Shown: piece after piece, positions 8,065-16,406 of the stretch
How positions within the stretch are numbered: the first letter of the stretch is position 1
How the letters are laid out: every line of letters starts with the position of its first letter
Origin: Amazonocrinis nigriterrae CENA67
GTDB lineage: Bacteria > Cyanobacteriota > Cyanobacteriia > Cyanobacteriales > Nostocaceae
Assembly (NCBI RefSeq): GCF_016056305.1
Contig: NZ_JAECZC010000014.1
Coordinates: forward strand, 89,412 to 147,327
Length of the DNA: 57,916 bases
Direction of reading: 5' to 3'
Notes under the pieces: model-generated
Told to the model about the DNA's origin: nothing
The model's database searches: none
What the model saw: only the letters and a program-made list of their open reading frames with translations
Program-made: the position numbers and the translations under genes

Positions 8065-9174
8065 AAGTGTACTGAGTTTTGTTCAGAACTCAAATATGAG
8101 TCCTATATCCAACGCATCGACCAAGTTAGTCAAGATATTGCTCGTGGCATTGTCACAGCTTTCGATGCCGATTTCAAGACACTGCATATACGATGTGGTT
8201 CAGATATTCAAAATAAACTAGCGATCGCAGGTTTCTGTGGTGATTTCCTAGAATTTACTGACCCATACTGCCAGGGGCCTGTTCCTTTAGACACTGAACA
8301 GTCGCAATTTCTCAACACACGAGCCACTTTCATCTCACAGGCATACGGTATTACTTTCAAAGATGCCCAAAACCGCCTAGAACGAGAATACAGCCAATTG
8401 CATCGCAGCCATGAATATGAGCGAGTGGTGCTGTGGTTTGAGCATGATTCCTACGACCAGCTAATTCTAGCTCGTGTTCTTCACCACTTTTGGAAACATC
8501 AATCATTTCCCCAACGCCTAGAGTTAATTTGTATCGATTCTTTCCCTGGTATTCAACGCTTTGTAGGGCTGGGACAACTTTCATCTGAAGCACTCCGCAT
8601 CCTTTGGGAACGACGACGCCCGATAACTCGCGATCGCCTAGAATTAGGACATCGAGTTTGGCTAGCTTTGAGTGCTGCATCACCCCAAGCACTGATGCAG
8701 ATTGTGAATACGCAAACTCCCGAACTTCCCTCAATGGCGAAAGCGTTACGGCGACATCTCCAAGAACTCCCTTGGATAGACAATGGACTCAGCTTGACAC
8801 AGCAGCTAACTTTAGAGATTCTCAAAGATTTTAAAGCGATCGCAGCCGATCAACTGTTTACAATACTGGTTCTAGAGAAGGAACCACTTCCCTATTTGGG
8901 AGACAGTATGTATTGGTATGTGCTGAGCCAAATGTTGCAAAGTAATTATCCACCATTGGAAATTACTATTGAATCCATAAACCAGCCTTGGCCGAAGCGA
9001 GTACTCCAGCTAACCGAAATCGGACAGGCTTTGGTGAGAAAACAGCTGAATTGGTGGGAAATTAGTAATAGCGATCGCGCTGTTGGTGGCATTCATCTAA
9101 TGAGCGGTCAACCCGTCTGGATGTGGGATGAACTGCGAAATCAACCAATTTTGCAATCAAGTCTACTTTCCTGA
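8065..9174 (+). CDS. DUF1835-family protein lacking a usable start (possible pseudogene)
   Basis: The frame is open from a TAA at 8062 to the stop at 9172, and the reading matches the DUF1835 fold from its start: [19 protein letters not shown], and the [12 protein letters not shown] signature around 8422-8466. There is no ATG, GTG or TTG between the TAA and a TTG at 8398, which already lies inside the domain. A CTG at 8182 directly precedes HIRCGSD. Either the true 5' end was lost or frameshifted, or a rare start such as CTG or ATT is used. The conventional choice would be 8398-9174 (258 residues). The C-terminal half (winged-helix-like, [14 protein letters not shown]) is intact. The role is unknown. 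Confidence 0.65.
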   Translation, partial: KCTEFCSELKYESYIQRIDQVSQDIARGIVTAFDADFKTLHIRCGSDIQNKLAIAGFCGDFLEFTDPYCQGPVPLDTEQSQFLNTRATFISQAYGITFKDAQNRLEREYSQLHRSHEYERVVLWFEHDSYDQLILARVLHHFWKHQSFPQRLELICIDSFPGIQRFVGLGQLSSEALRILWERRRPITRDRLELGHRVWLALSAASPQALMQIVNTQTPELPSMAKALRRHLQELPWIDNGLSLTQQLTLEILKDFKAIAADQLFTILVLEKEPLPYLGDSMYWYVLSQMLQSNYPPLEITIESINQPWPKRVLQLTEIGQALVRKQLNWWEISNSDRAVGGIHLMSGQPVWMWDELRNQPILQSSLLS

Positions 9175-9205
9175 GTTTATCCGTTCAGCCTATGATGGAA
9201 AACAG

Positions 9206-9460
9206 ATGCACGGAATAATCTTATCTATGTTGTTAGAGCAAGAATCCCTGATTGTCCCCCTGCTGTATTTGGTTTTGGCTGGGGCTTACCTGTTGATCAT
9301 CCCGGTTGCTGTACTGTTTTACCTCAAACAGCGCTGGTATGTAGCTAGTGCTGTAGAGCGCACCTTTATGTACTTTCTGGTATTCTTCTTCTTTCCAGGT
9401 TTGTTAGTTCTATCGCCTTTTTTGAATTTTCGACCACAACGGCGAAAAATTGAAGCGTAA
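9206..9460 (+). CDS. ndhL: NAD(P)H-quinone oxidoreductase subunit L (NdhL)
   Basis: 84 residues with two transmembrane helices; the block [23 protein letters not shown] and the end [17 protein letters not shown] are diagnostic of NdhL. This small subunit belongs to the cyanobacterial NDH-1 complex in the thylakoid membrane and is needed for CO2 uptake and cyclic electron flow. I chose the ATG at 9206 (GGAAAA upstream); 9227 is possible. It is followed by the DUF3007 gene and trpA, an arrangement typical of cyanobacteria, although a MITE has been inserted between it and DUF3007. Confidence 0.93.
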   Translation: MHGIILSMLLEQESLIVPLLYLVLAGAYLLIIPVAVLFYLKQRWYVASAVERTFMYFLVFFFFPGLLVLSPFLNFRPQRRKIEA

Positions 9461-9509
9461 AAGGGATTGGGGACTGGTGATTAGGGATTGGGGACTGGGA
9501 ATCGGGGAT

Positions 9510-9730
9510 ATATCATGTCTGCTTGATTACTTACAAAACCCGAATCACCCCACCCCACCAAAGCTACGCTTTGTTTCCCTGCCCCTAATCCCCAGAGGGG
9601 GCCCCGAGTTCCCCGTTGACGGGGAGGGGTTGGGGAGCCAGTGCGTTGGGCGGCTTTGCCGACTTGAAGCATCTGGCGTGGTGGGGTGCAATGACAGTGG
9701 GAATCATAACTAATTAACCGGACATGATAT
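9510..9730. repeat. MITE-like element, copy 1 (ATATCATGTC ends)
   Basis: About 221 bases bounded by ATATCATGTC... and ...GACATGATAT inverted ends and lying between ndhL and the DUF3007 gene. The interior includes CACCCCACC, a CCCCGTTGACGGGG palindrome and a nested interspersed repeat at 9638-9680. The same element appears in opposite orientation at 29868-30043, and its right half at about 14785-14876. There is no coding capacity. Confidence 0.7.
9638..9680. repeat. Interspersed 43-bp repeat (GCGTTGGGCGGCTTTGCCGA), copy 1
   Basis: Near-identical sequences occur at 15908-15949 and 50217-50260. All contain GCGTTGGGCGGCTTTGCCGA followed by CTTGAAGCA and TGGCG. Each lies inside other repeat material, so this looks like a small palindromic element that inserts into existing repeats. 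Confidence 0.7.
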
Positions 9731-9866
9731 TAGGGAATGGGCATAGGACTAGGAATTACAAAAATCTATAACCATATCTCTTTCCCAGTACCCATTACCC
9801 ATTACCCATTACCCAGTCCCCAGTCCCCAGCACCCAGTACAACGAGATTGGTAGGTCATAACTCTC

Positions 9867-10178
9867 ATGCGACGCATTGATGCTATTGGAATCGGCTTAG
9901 GCGTTTTTATCGCTGGTGGCTTGGCATATGTAGGATTACAGCTAGTTGGTTTAGACGGTCAGCAAGCTGGTATATGGAGCCAAGTTTTGCTAGTTAGTGG
10001 CTTGATTGGCTGGTTAGCTACTTATGCTTTCCGCGCAGTGGGGAAAAAAATGACCTACCATCAACAGCGGGAACAGTATGAACAAACCTTTTTCCAAAAG
10101 CGGCTGGAAGAACTGACTCCCGAAGAACTGGAGAAAATTCAAGCTGAAATAGAACAAGAACGACAAACTCAGGTGTAA
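9867..10178 (+). CDS. DUF3007 family membrane protein
   Basis: 103 residues: a start MRRIDAIGIGLG, two transmembrane helices (about residues 6-26 and 35-55) and a highly charged C-terminal helix (LEELTPEELEKIQAEIEQE). This matches the DUF3007 family, found almost only in cyanobacteria and plastids and usually next to ndhL and trpA. The function is not established; its linkage suggests a role connected with the thylakoid NDH-1 complex. It lies 62 bases before trpA. Confidence 0.88.
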   Translation: MRRIDAIGIGLGVFIAGGLAYVGLQLVGLDGQQAGIWSQVLLVSGLIGWLATYAFRAVGKKMTYHQQREQYEQTFFQKRLEELTPEELEKIQAEIEQERQTQV

Positions 10179-10239
10179 AGTCATTGGTCAGTTGTTTGTT
10201 ACGATTAACTACTGACCACTGACCAGTGACATTTAACTA

Positions 10240-11076
10240 ATGACTGCCATTTCCGATCGCTTTGAAAAATTAGCACAAAATCAAGAGTGCGCTTTAATTC
10301 CCTTTATTACTGCTGGCGACCCAGATTTAGCAACAACAGCAGCAGCTTTGCAGATTTTAGACCAAAATGGGGCAGACATTATTGAACTGGGCATTCCTTA
10401 CTCCGACCCTTTAGCAGATGGGCCAGTGATTCAAGCAGCTGCTACCCGCGCTTTGGAACGAGGCATCAATTTTGATCAAGTGCTGGAAATGTTGCAAGCA
10501 ACTACTCCCAGTTTGCGATCGCCCATCGTTTTGCTTACCTACTATAATCCCATTTTGCACCGTGGCATTGACAAGTTTCTCCAAGATGTTGCAGCTGCTG
10601 GCGTATCAGGATTGGTAGTACCTGACTTACCCTTAGAAGAAGCCGCAACCTTGCTAGAACCAGCCAGTAAAATGGGAATTGATGTAATTTTGTTAATCGC
10701 TCCCACCAGTTCACCTGAAAGAATAGAAGCGATCGCTCGTTATTCTAGAGGATTCATTTATTTAGTCAGTGTTACTGGTGTCACAGGTGTGCGAACCAAG
10801 GTAGAGAATAGAGTATCAGATTTATTAAAACAGATTCGTAATGTTACTGAAAAACCAGTTGCGGTAGGATTTGGCATTTCCCAACCAGCACAAGCACTAC
10901 AGGTAAAAGAATGGGGTGCCGATGCTGCGATTGTGGGTAGTGCATTTGTCAAACTTTTAGCAGAAGGTACACCAGAACAAGGACTGAGTGCGATCGCCGA
11001 ATTTTGTCAAAGTCTCAAATCAGCCATCACTACAACCGACAACAGCACAAATACTCATTCCAATCAAGAAAAATAG
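10240..11076 (+). CDS. trpA: Tryptophan synthase alpha subunit
   Basis: 278 residues, normal length. It cleaves indole-3-glycerol phosphate to indole and glyceraldehyde-3-phosphate, the indole passing to TrpB. The signature [19 protein letters not shown] contains the catalytic Glu (near 49) and Asp (near 60). The phosphate-binding VTGVTGVR and GFGIS and the late [12 protein letters not shown] loops are intact. It follows the DUF3007 gene. No other trp genes are nearby, as usual in cyanobacteria where trp genes are scattered. Confidence 0.97.
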   Translation: MTAISDRFEKLAQNQECALIPFITAGDPDLATTAAALQILDQNGADIIELGIPYSDPLADGPVIQAAATRALERGINFDQVLEMLQATTPSLRSPIVLLTYYNPILHRGIDKFLQDVAAAGVSGLVVPDLPLEEAATLLEPASKMGIDVILLIAPTSSPERIEAIARYSRGFIYLVSVTGVTGVRTKVENRVSDLLKQIRNVTEKPVAVGFGISQPAQALQVKEWGADAAIVGSAFVKLLAEGTPEQGLSAIAEFCQSLKSAITTTDNSTNTHSNQEK

Positions 11077-11393
11077 CCATCACAAACTTCCTACACTAGA
11101 ACAAAGCAAAATATTCCTATCCCTACTCCCCACTCCCTACTCCCCACTCCCTTTTTCAAACTAGTAGATTAAAAAAGTATAATAGAGCAGTTTTTTTATT
11201 CTGGGTTGGTGGACAATTTGGCAGATATAGTCTTGAATATTAACAGCAGATACCAGCTTGTAAAAAAACTAGCTAATATAGTTGCTTATACTTTGAGTAT
11301 TATGTGAAGTTAAATTAGGCAAAACAAGATGAGTGTGAGAGTGACTCAGTTACAAATAATCTATAATTACATTGCAATTAAGGGGCAAAAGCC
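11077..11393. other. Intergenic region with short CCCACTCCCTA minisatellite
   Basis: About 317 bases without a gene. At 11125-11156 lies a C-rich tandem stretch (CCCACTCCCTACTCCCCACTCCC), a repeat type scattered through this window. The rest is AT-rich and likely holds the promoter of the next gene. Confidence 0.5.
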
Positions 11394-12023
11394 ATGAGTG
11401 AGAGTATGGCGTTTATCGGCGGTGTCGCCGTAGCTGGGCTAGCGGCTCTTGTATTACTCAAGGGTACAAGTACTTCCCTACCAAACTTCGCTATGACTCC
11501 GCAAATGCCCCAGGTGGTAGGGCCAGTAATGCAACCGCAAGTGCCATATCAACCATATGGACAACCACCTTATGGTAGTCAGCCGCCTGCTGCGCCCAAT
11601 CCTGATCAGCGTGTGGAAATGGAACGGCTGAAAATGGACGTAGATCGTTTAAAAAACGACAACGATCAGCTAAGGTCGCAAAACCAAGGATTGTTGCAAA
11701 ATTATAACGCCTTGCAGCAGCAAATAATGCAAAATAACCTGCAAAAAGCAACACCAGCAATTCAACCTCAGAACCCTTGGTGGTCTTCACCCATCGTTTG
11801 GGCAGTGGGAGGCGCAACTTTAACAATTGGCGGTGGCGTTGTTGTCGCTGGAGTATTGGCTTTATTCTCACCACGCCAGCGTCCTACCCGTACAGTGCAG
11901 GTGATTCACCCCTACCAAGGCCCCACACCACCCTTAGTACCTGTACGTCGCGCTGAGTTTCTCCCCTCCTCTCGCACAGAAGCCAGAAGAGTAGAAGCCC
12001 CAGAATACGACGAAATGCAATAA
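11394..12023 (+). CDS. Membrane-anchored coiled-coil protein, unknown function
   Basis: 209 residues. The N-terminal hydrophobic segment (about 6-24) is followed by a Pro/Gln/Tyr-rich linker. A coiled coil (about 77-115, MERLKMDVDRLKNDNDQLRS) leads into a second transmembrane segment (about 132-158) and a basic/proline-rich tail. The layout suggests a small structural or scaffold membrane protein. I do not recognise a named family. The start codon has AGGGGCAAAAGCC upstream. The gene is followed directly by a GGGAGTA minisatellite. Confidence 0.75.
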   Translation: MSESMAFIGGVAVAGLAALVLLKGTSTSLPNFAMTPQMPQVVGPVMQPQVPYQPYGQPPYGSQPPAAPNPDQRVEMERLKMDVDRLKNDNDQLRSQNQGLLQNYNALQQQIMQNNLQKATPAIQPQNPWWSSPIVWAVGGATLTIGGGVVVAGVLALFSPRQRPTRTVQVIHPYQGPTPPLVPVRRAEFLPSSRTEARRVEAPEYDEMQ

Positions 12024-12150
12024 ATGGGAGTAGGGAGTAGGGAGTAGGGAGTTAAGAGTTAGGAGTTAAGAGTTAGGAGTTAGGAGTTATTTACCCATCT
12101 CCCTCATCACCCCTGCACCCCTGCACCCCTGCACTCCTGCACCCCATCAG
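12024..12150. repeat. Minisatellite (GGGAGTA and CACCCCTG types)
   Basis: Tandem GGGAGTA/GGGAGTT and TTAGGAG/TTAAGAG units run from about 12026 to 12088, then CTGCACCC units repeat from about 12112 to 12145. Such G-rich and C-rich heptamer/octamer arrays fill many spacers here (9770-9840, 11125-11156, 19185-19230, 31225-31290). Confidence 0.7.
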
Positions 12151-12154
12151 CGAA

Positions 12155-13573
12155 TTAATCAACAATCAACTTCTCCAACGCCACCTGCAAATCCTTTGTC
12201 AAATTGGCAACGCCTTGTCTAGCTGCTTGTCTGTCAGCTTGAGAACTTAACCAGCGTTCAGTGACTGAAATTGGCTCACCCACTGTGATTTGTGCCTGCT
12301 TCCAACCTAAACTGGGTCGTCCTGGAAGTGTTGTATCTTTGATGCGAGAAAGCATATCAAAAATCAGCAAAATTGTTTCAGCAAACCGTTCACTGGTTGG
12401 CTGTTCCTCAATATAGTTTGCAGTCACAGCCACAAAACTTTCTGCTAGCCGCATATGCCGCATCCGCAAATCTGCTTCTTCGGCAATCCAATCTGCTAAA
12501 CCGCGTTTGAATGGTGGTAAAGTATTGATGTCTGCCAAATCTTCACGGTAGATGTAATTCCAACCTGCTTCTTCTAAACGGCGACAGCGGTCAATGAAAT
12601 TTCCCTGTGGCTGAACTCCAAAATATTCCTCGGCAACTTGTAAAGCTTTATCCAGTAAGCGATGGAGTCTAGCAATTAACAGTTCATTGGGACTAGTAGA
12701 TTCTACAGTTGAGATGGTTTTGGGAATATCTTGATGATAAAAGCGGCGATAAAATTCTTCCATCTCGGTAATTAGATGTTCAGCTAGCCGGCAAAGTCGT
12801 TGATGGTAAATCTCTGGGCTGCTATCAATATTAGATTGATTGATTGACTGCACTGGTAAACCGCTATCTGCTTCTAATTTACTCAAAAGCCAATTTAATT
12901 TTGACCAAGGTGGCTGAATGTAGCGATATTGGATACCGATAGGGATAATCACAACAGTCTCAGAACGGTTGGCTTTTTGCAAATCTTCCACACACCAAAA
13001 CCCCATTTGGGCAACACCAGGTTCTAAGGGGCTAACAATACCACTATGACCATTAGTACCGCCTTCGGGTGCAACTGCGATCGGTAGTTTGCCATTAGCA
13101 AATAACTCTCGTGCTGTTTGGATGGCTTGTCTATCTAGTCGTCTACCGCGACGAACCGGCACACCCCCGACTTGAGAAAACAACCAACCCAGCCAATTAC
13201 CAGCCCACACTGTCATTCCTCGGTCATAGAGAAAGTAGCTGTGAACTCGGTCTTGCAGTGGAATACCTTGCTGACGAGCAACTTTTGGCACAATGCGAGA
13301 TAGTAGATACAGCATACACAGAGGATCTTCCACCTCTGGATGCCGAAATGCTATCAAAAAGCGAATTTTACCAGCTTGGAATTGTTGATAGAGTTCCGCC
13401 AATACCTCGGTATTTTTCGCTTCAATATGCACAATACCCGCAGGTAGCCAAGGTCGAGTCCGAAACCGCAGTATCAGGGGCAAAAACCAACGCAAAATCT
13501 GGAGTACAAGCGGGTTAAAACGTTGGGGAATAAATTTTAGTGGTGGTTGAGTAGACTGAATCGATCTAGGCAA
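12155..13573 (-). CDS. PlsC-like 1-acyl-glycerol-3-phosphate acyltransferase family protein
   Basis: 472 residues from a TTG preceded by GGAG at good spacing. Longer readings to an ATG at 13780 run into a repeat element (13677-13753) and give residues encoded by that repeat, so they are unlikely to be real. The acyltransferase signature is present: RHPEVED (HX4D), then about 80 residues later APEGGTNGHSG (motif III, EGxxS-like). The family moves acyl groups to glycerolipids at the membrane. A C-terminal extension of about 200 residues is helical and of unknown role. Probable lipid metabolism enzyme; exact substrate not determinable. Confidence 0.82.
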   Translation of the reverse strand: MPRSIQSTQPPLKFIPQRFNPLVLQILRWFLPLILRFRTRPWLPAGIVHIEAKNTEVLAELYQQFQAGKIRFLIAFRHPEVEDPLCMLYLLSRIVPKVARQQGIPLQDRVHSYFLYDRGMTVWAGNWLGWLFSQVGGVPVRRGRRLDRQAIQTARELFANGKLPIAVAPEGGTNGHSGIVSPLEPGVAQMGFWCVEDLQKANRSETVVIIPIGIQYRYIQPPWSKLNWLLSKLEADSGLPVQSINQSNIDSSPEIYHQRLCRLAEHLITEMEEFYRRFYHQDIPKTISTVESTSPNELLIARLHRLLDKALQVAEEYFGVQPQGNFIDRCRRLEEAGWNYIYREDLADINTLPPFKRGLADWIAEEADLRMRHMRLAESFVAVTANYIEEQPTSERFAETILLIFDMLSRIKDTTLPGRPSLGWKQAQITVGEPISVTERWLSSQADRQAARQGVANLTKDLQVALEKLIVD

Positions 13574-13676
13574 GTCGCTCTCCAGATTGTCTTTAAGAGC
13601 GATTGTACAATATACATTCTTCTGGTGTGAAAATGATCGAACCGCCAAGATGCCAAGGACGCCAAGCAAAGAAACA

Positions 13677-13753
13677 GTAGGGTGTGTTGTCGCGAAGCGC
13701 AACGCACCATCAATGATTTTCGGTGCGTTATAGCAACGCTTAACGCACCCTAC
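13677..13753. repeat. Inverted-repeat element GTAGGGTGYGTT, copy 1
   Basis: Begins GTAGGGTGTGTTGT and ends TAACGCACCCTAC, with internal GCGAAGCGC and CGGTGCGTTA palindromes. Related copies lie at 14698-14778 and 17971-18006. It sits immediately 5' of the acyltransferase start and adds a spurious extension to that reading frame. Confidence 0.7.
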
Positions 13754-13799
13754 TGGCGTGACCGGGCTAAAATAATGCATTAACGTAGACGCGTAAGCG

Positions 13800-13870
13800 G
13801 TGAGCCAGCGCGGTCTTGGGGGTTTCCCCCATGAGCGACTGGCGAACCCGAAGGGCTTGCCGCAGGCTAC
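13800..13870. repeat. Interspersed palindromic repeat (GCGGTCTTGGGGG type)
   Basis: The stretch with GGTCTTGGGGGTTTCCCCCA and GGCGAACCCGAAGGGCTTGCC consists of nested palindromes. Related fragments with TCCACTTGGGG and CCCCAAGACCG occur at about 20372-20405 and 50200-50275. No coding potential. Confidence 0.45.
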
Positions 13871-14110
13871 CGCAGAGGCGCAGAGAACACAGAGATATTA
13901 GAAGAAATTTATGCACTAAATTAGTCCGGTTGCGCTACTACTGGAATGTCTAGACTAAAATGTTGCAATAGTTAGGCGCTTTTCAGATATTTCTCGTTAC
14001 AAATCATATTGAAAGATGCGCCTAACACACCCTACAAAAATTTTATTTTTACTTAATAAATAACCTCTAGAAGCCCAAGTTTTTTGAAAAGTCGGGCTTC
14101 TTATTTAAAG

Positions 14111-14365
14111 TTATGCAACTAAAATCTGACGGATTAAAATACTCATCACTTCGTCAGGATTCCCAGTTAGTTGTAATGGACTCCAATCTCCTACATTTGC
14201 GTAGCCAATCATCTGTAAAAAATGAATTGTGCTGGTGACAGTTTTGGGAGAACCAATTAATACATGTTTAATTGGTTCTCTTTTTGGTAATGGCTTTTGC
14301 TCAGATGGCTTGATGTTGGCTGCATCGAAGTCTTGATTATCTAAGAAGTTCTTTTCTTGTGCCAT
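14111..14365 (-). CDS. Small conserved hypothetical protein
   Basis: 84 residues from the ATG starting MAQEKNFLDN, with CAGGAG about 12 bases upstream. A longer in-frame reading to 14476 lacks a ribosome site. The C-terminal half (HVLIGSPKTVTSTIHFLQMI then YANVGDWSPLQ) resembles a compact alpha/beta fold. The type is common in filamentous cyanobacteria but unnamed. Upstream is an AT-rich promoter-like stretch (TATAGTATAAAATTATA). Confidence 0.7.
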   Translation of the reverse strand: MAQEKNFLDNQDFDAANIKPSEQKPLPKREPIKHVLIGSPKTVTSTIHFLQMIGYANVGDWSPLQLTGNPDEVMSILIRQILVA

Positions 14366-14697
14366 GATATAAGTTAGCTCCTGATAAAGGGGTAGAGAAG
14401 GCGATTGCAGGCTCTTGCAGGAGGCGATCGCCTTTCTCATGCTTACTATAATATAGTATAAAATTATACTTGTCAACTACTGTTGCAAAAATTTTTGCAA
14501 CAAATTTTGCCTGCTCAAAAGCTGGTTAATGATAGGTTTAATACCAATTCTCAAAATCTTGGCAACACATGAATGATCTATCTGTAGGGGCACACCAGCT
14601 GTACATTGGTGTCAACTTAAGCTGAAATAGCTTAACTGTTGGCTACCTTACCCGCCTCTTAATAAATTAAGTGGCTAATAGCTAAAGATTTCAGCCA

Positions 14698-14778
14698 GTA
14701 GGGTGCGTTATGGACTCAAGTCCTAACGCACCGTAAATCTCTGGCGGTGCGTTATGCTGGCGCAATAACGCACCCTAC
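14698..14778. repeat. Inverted-repeat element GTAGGGTGCGTTA, copy 2
   Basis: 81 bases with perfect 13-bp ends: GTAGGGTGCGTTA on the left and TAACGCACCCTAC on the right, with an internal GGTGCGTTA. Same family as 13677-13753 and 17971-18006. It lies in a 505-base spacer with no gene. Confidence 0.75.
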
Positions 14779-14784
14779 AAAACT

Positions 14785-14876
14785 TTGTTTCCCCTCCCCG
14801 TAAACGTGGAGGGGTTAGAGGTGGGGTGCAATGATTGTGGGAAATATAACTAAATTAACCAGACTTGGTATTACTG
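14785..14876. repeat. Partial MITE, right half of the ATATCATGTC element
   Basis: The stretch with GGTGGGGTGCAATGAT, GTGGGAAATATAACT and AACCAGACTTGGTATTA matches, with differences, the right half of the 9510-9730 element (GTGGGGTGCAATGACAG...GGACATGATATTA). The left terminus is missing. It abuts the stop of the acetyltransferase gene. Confidence 0.5.
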
Positions 14877-15455
14877 AATCATCTTGATAGATTTACTTTC
14901 ATTAAAATGCTCTTGCTGCAAAAGCCATTCATCGCGTAGCAAAGCGTAGATATACTCGTCTCGCCAGGCGCCTTGGATGAAAATGCTTTGCTTCAAATGG
15001 GCTTCACGCCGCATACCAAGACGTTCCATTAGCCGCACAGATGCTGTGTTACGTGTGTCGCACATTGCAGTGATTCGGTGTAGCTTGCGCTGTGCAAAGC
15101 AATAGTTAAGTAATACTTGTGCTGCTTCTGTTGCATAACCACGCCCTTGATAGTCTGGATGAAGTATCCACCCGATTTCGCCTTGACTTTGTTCCTTTGC
15201 TGAGAGGTTAATGCTAACCTGGCCAATCATTTTGGCATCGGCTATGTGCTGAATAGCAAAGACAATAAAAACGGGTTTATCGCCAATCTCTACTGCTGCT
15301 AGGTGAGGAACATAGCGCTTTGCTCCCTCTTCAGTAATAGGTTCTCCAGGCATATAAGGCAAAATTTCAGGGTGAGTTTGACATTGCAGATAATCATGTA
15401 AATCTGTCTCTGCCAAACGGCGTATAATCAATCGTTTTGTTACCACAGGTTCCAT
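14871..15455 (-). CDS. GNAT (RimJ/RimL-type) N-acetyltransferase
   Basis: 194 residues from the ATG that starts MEPVVTKRL; a GAGGTG lies 9 bases before it, and a TTG eight codons earlier is less suitable. The opening TKRLIIRRLAETD and the acetyl-CoA pyrophosphate loop WILHPDYQGRGYATEAA (Q-x-x-G-x-G/A type), with CDTRNTASVRLMERLGM, are typical of RimJ/RimL-like acetyltransferases. Microviridin clusters usually encode a GNAT enzyme (MdnD) that acetylates the peptide N-terminus. This gene lies 0.7 kb from the first precursor but is divergent, so it could be that enzyme or an unrelated one. Confidence 0.88.
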   Translation of the reverse strand: MEPVVTKRLIIRRLAETDLHDYLQCQTHPEILPYMPGEPITEEGAKRYVPHLAAVEIGDKPVFIVFAIQHIADAKMIGQVSINLSAKEQSQGEIGWILHPDYQGRGYATEAAQVLLNYCFAQRKLHRITAMCDTRNTASVRLMERLGMRREAHLKQSIFIQGAWRDEYIYALLRDEWLLQQEHFNESKSIKMIQ

Positions 15456-15804
15456 ACTTTTATTCACCTCTTTTTTCAACGGTTTGTGGGTGAAATATAA
15501 GTTAAATTAATAGTGCTGCATTCCAGGATTTGTTAATTTTTTGTAAAAATTACTTTTGCAGCCAAAGAAAAAATAAACATTTTTAGCCCAAGTTTTTTAG
15601 CTTATTTTTTTAGGTATGGCTAATTACCTTACCACATTTAAGTCTCACTTCTTTTAATTTGGATTATTTTATTTGCAGAGTTATTTAAGAAGTTTTTATT
15701 TTTTAGTCTCATAGCCAAAATTTCAATAATTAATTTACTCTTTGTTAAATTTCTTAAATTTCTTAACTGTCTTAACTGTCTTAATTTATATTTTCTTGCA
15801 CCAG

Positions 15805-15906
15805 GCGACTAGAAGTCGCGGCTACACAGGCAAAACCCGCCTGCGCGGGTTTAAAAACCTTGATTTCCCATTAGTCCGCGTAGGCGGACTTCGTTTGTAT
15901 AGCCAA
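15805..15906. repeat. Interspersed repeat (AGTCGCGGCTACACAGG... type)
   Basis: The stretch contains AGAAGTCGCGGCTACACAGG, the palindrome AACCCGCCTGCGCGGGTTT and a second palindrome TCCGCGTAGGCGGACT. These features recall a common Nostocales intergenic element. A 43-bp repeat (15908-15949) follows directly. Confidence 0.5.
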
Positions 15907-15987
15907 GCCACTGCGTTGGGCGGCTTTGCCGACTTGAAGCATGTGGCGCGCGATTTCTAATCGCTAGGGCTAGGTGGAAGATGTGAG

Positions 15988-16056
15988 TTAACTGTCTTAA
16001 CTGTCTTAACTGTCTTAACTGTCTTAACTGTCTTAACTGTCTTAACTGTCTTAACT
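15988..16056. repeat. Tandem 9-bp repeat TTAACTGTC, seven full copies
   Basis: Seven perfect copies of TTAACTGTC (15988-16050) plus a partial eighth, with two more near 16084-16101 and two to three near 15761-15785. The array lies directly upstream of the inferred promoter of the precursor operon. Copy number is likely to vary between strains. Confidence 0.9.
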
Positions 16057-16103
16057 ATTTAAATTTTCTTCTTATAAATAGTTCTTAACTGTCTTAACTG
16101 TCC

Positions 16104-16132
16104 TTGCATCCATATTAAATTAGTGATATACG
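16104..16132 (+). promoter_or_regulatory. Predicted sigma-70 promoter of the precursor operon
   Basis: TTGCAT (16104-16109) and TATACG (16127-16132) are separated by exactly 17 bases, giving a start site near 16139. The first precursor has a very strong Shine-Dalgarno, GAGGAGG (16156-16162), before its GTG at 16170. The box match is inferred by eye. Confidence 0.45.
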
Positions 16133-16169
16133 TTAATTTGTTACAGCAAATTTCCGAGGAGGAAATAGC

Positions 16170-16307
16170 GTGTCTACAAATACAGTAAAAGCATCCGATA
16201 CTAATGCGGTGCCATTTTTTGCCCGCTTCTTGGAAGAACAATCTGCACAGGCAGATAATACTCCTTATGTAACTAAAAAGTATCCTTCAGATTGGGAAGA
16301 CTACTAA
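16170..16307 (+). CDS. mdnA: Microviridin-type precursor peptide 1
   Basis: 45 residues from a GTG with an unusually strong ribosome site. The leader contains AVPFFARFLEEQ (residues 13-24), the helix bound by the ATP-grasp ligases. The C-terminus TKKYPSDWEDY holds the microviridin core T-x-K-Y-P-S-D-W-E-(D/E). In known microviridins the Thr and Ser hydroxyls form esters with Asp/Glu side chains, and Lys forms an amide. Thr35, Lys37, Ser40, Asp41, Glu43 and Asp44 fill those places here. The pre-core segment is ADNTPYV. Products of this class are usually serine protease inhibitors. Confidence 0.93.
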   Translation: MSTNTVKASDTNAVPFFARFLEEQSAQADNTPYVTKKYPSDWEDY

Positions 16308-16341
16308 ATCTGAGTGTAGCTTCACTCTGAATTAAACAAGT

Positions 16342-16370
16342 AGTTTTCAGTGATTCAGTCACTGAAAACT
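16342..16370 (+). promoter_or_regulatory. Conserved intergenic hairpin 1
   Basis: AGTTTTCAGTGA pairs perfectly with TCACTGAAAACT over 12 bp with a 5-base loop. Equivalent hairpins occur after each of the first five precursor genes, and the stem sequences covary. No U-tract follows on the plus strand; a run of A before it would give a T-run on the minus strand. Confidence 0.7.
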
Positions 16371-16406
16371 AATCCTAGCTAACAACCAAATTCGAGAGTC
16401 AATACT

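Noticed and set aside
7982-8221. Plus-strand frame of 79 codons before the DUF1835 gene
   Set aside because: Its second half overlaps the well-supported DUF1835 frame; it may include remnants of the lost 5' end but is not a gene as it stands.
9450-9713. Open frame of 87 codons after ndhL
   Set aside because: It runs through a minisatellite, a MITE and a 43-bp repeat; composition is that of the repeats.
15742-15960. Open frame of 72 codons upstream of the precursor array
   Set aside because: It is made of the tandem 9-mer, an interspersed repeat and the 43-bp repeat, with no ribosome site.
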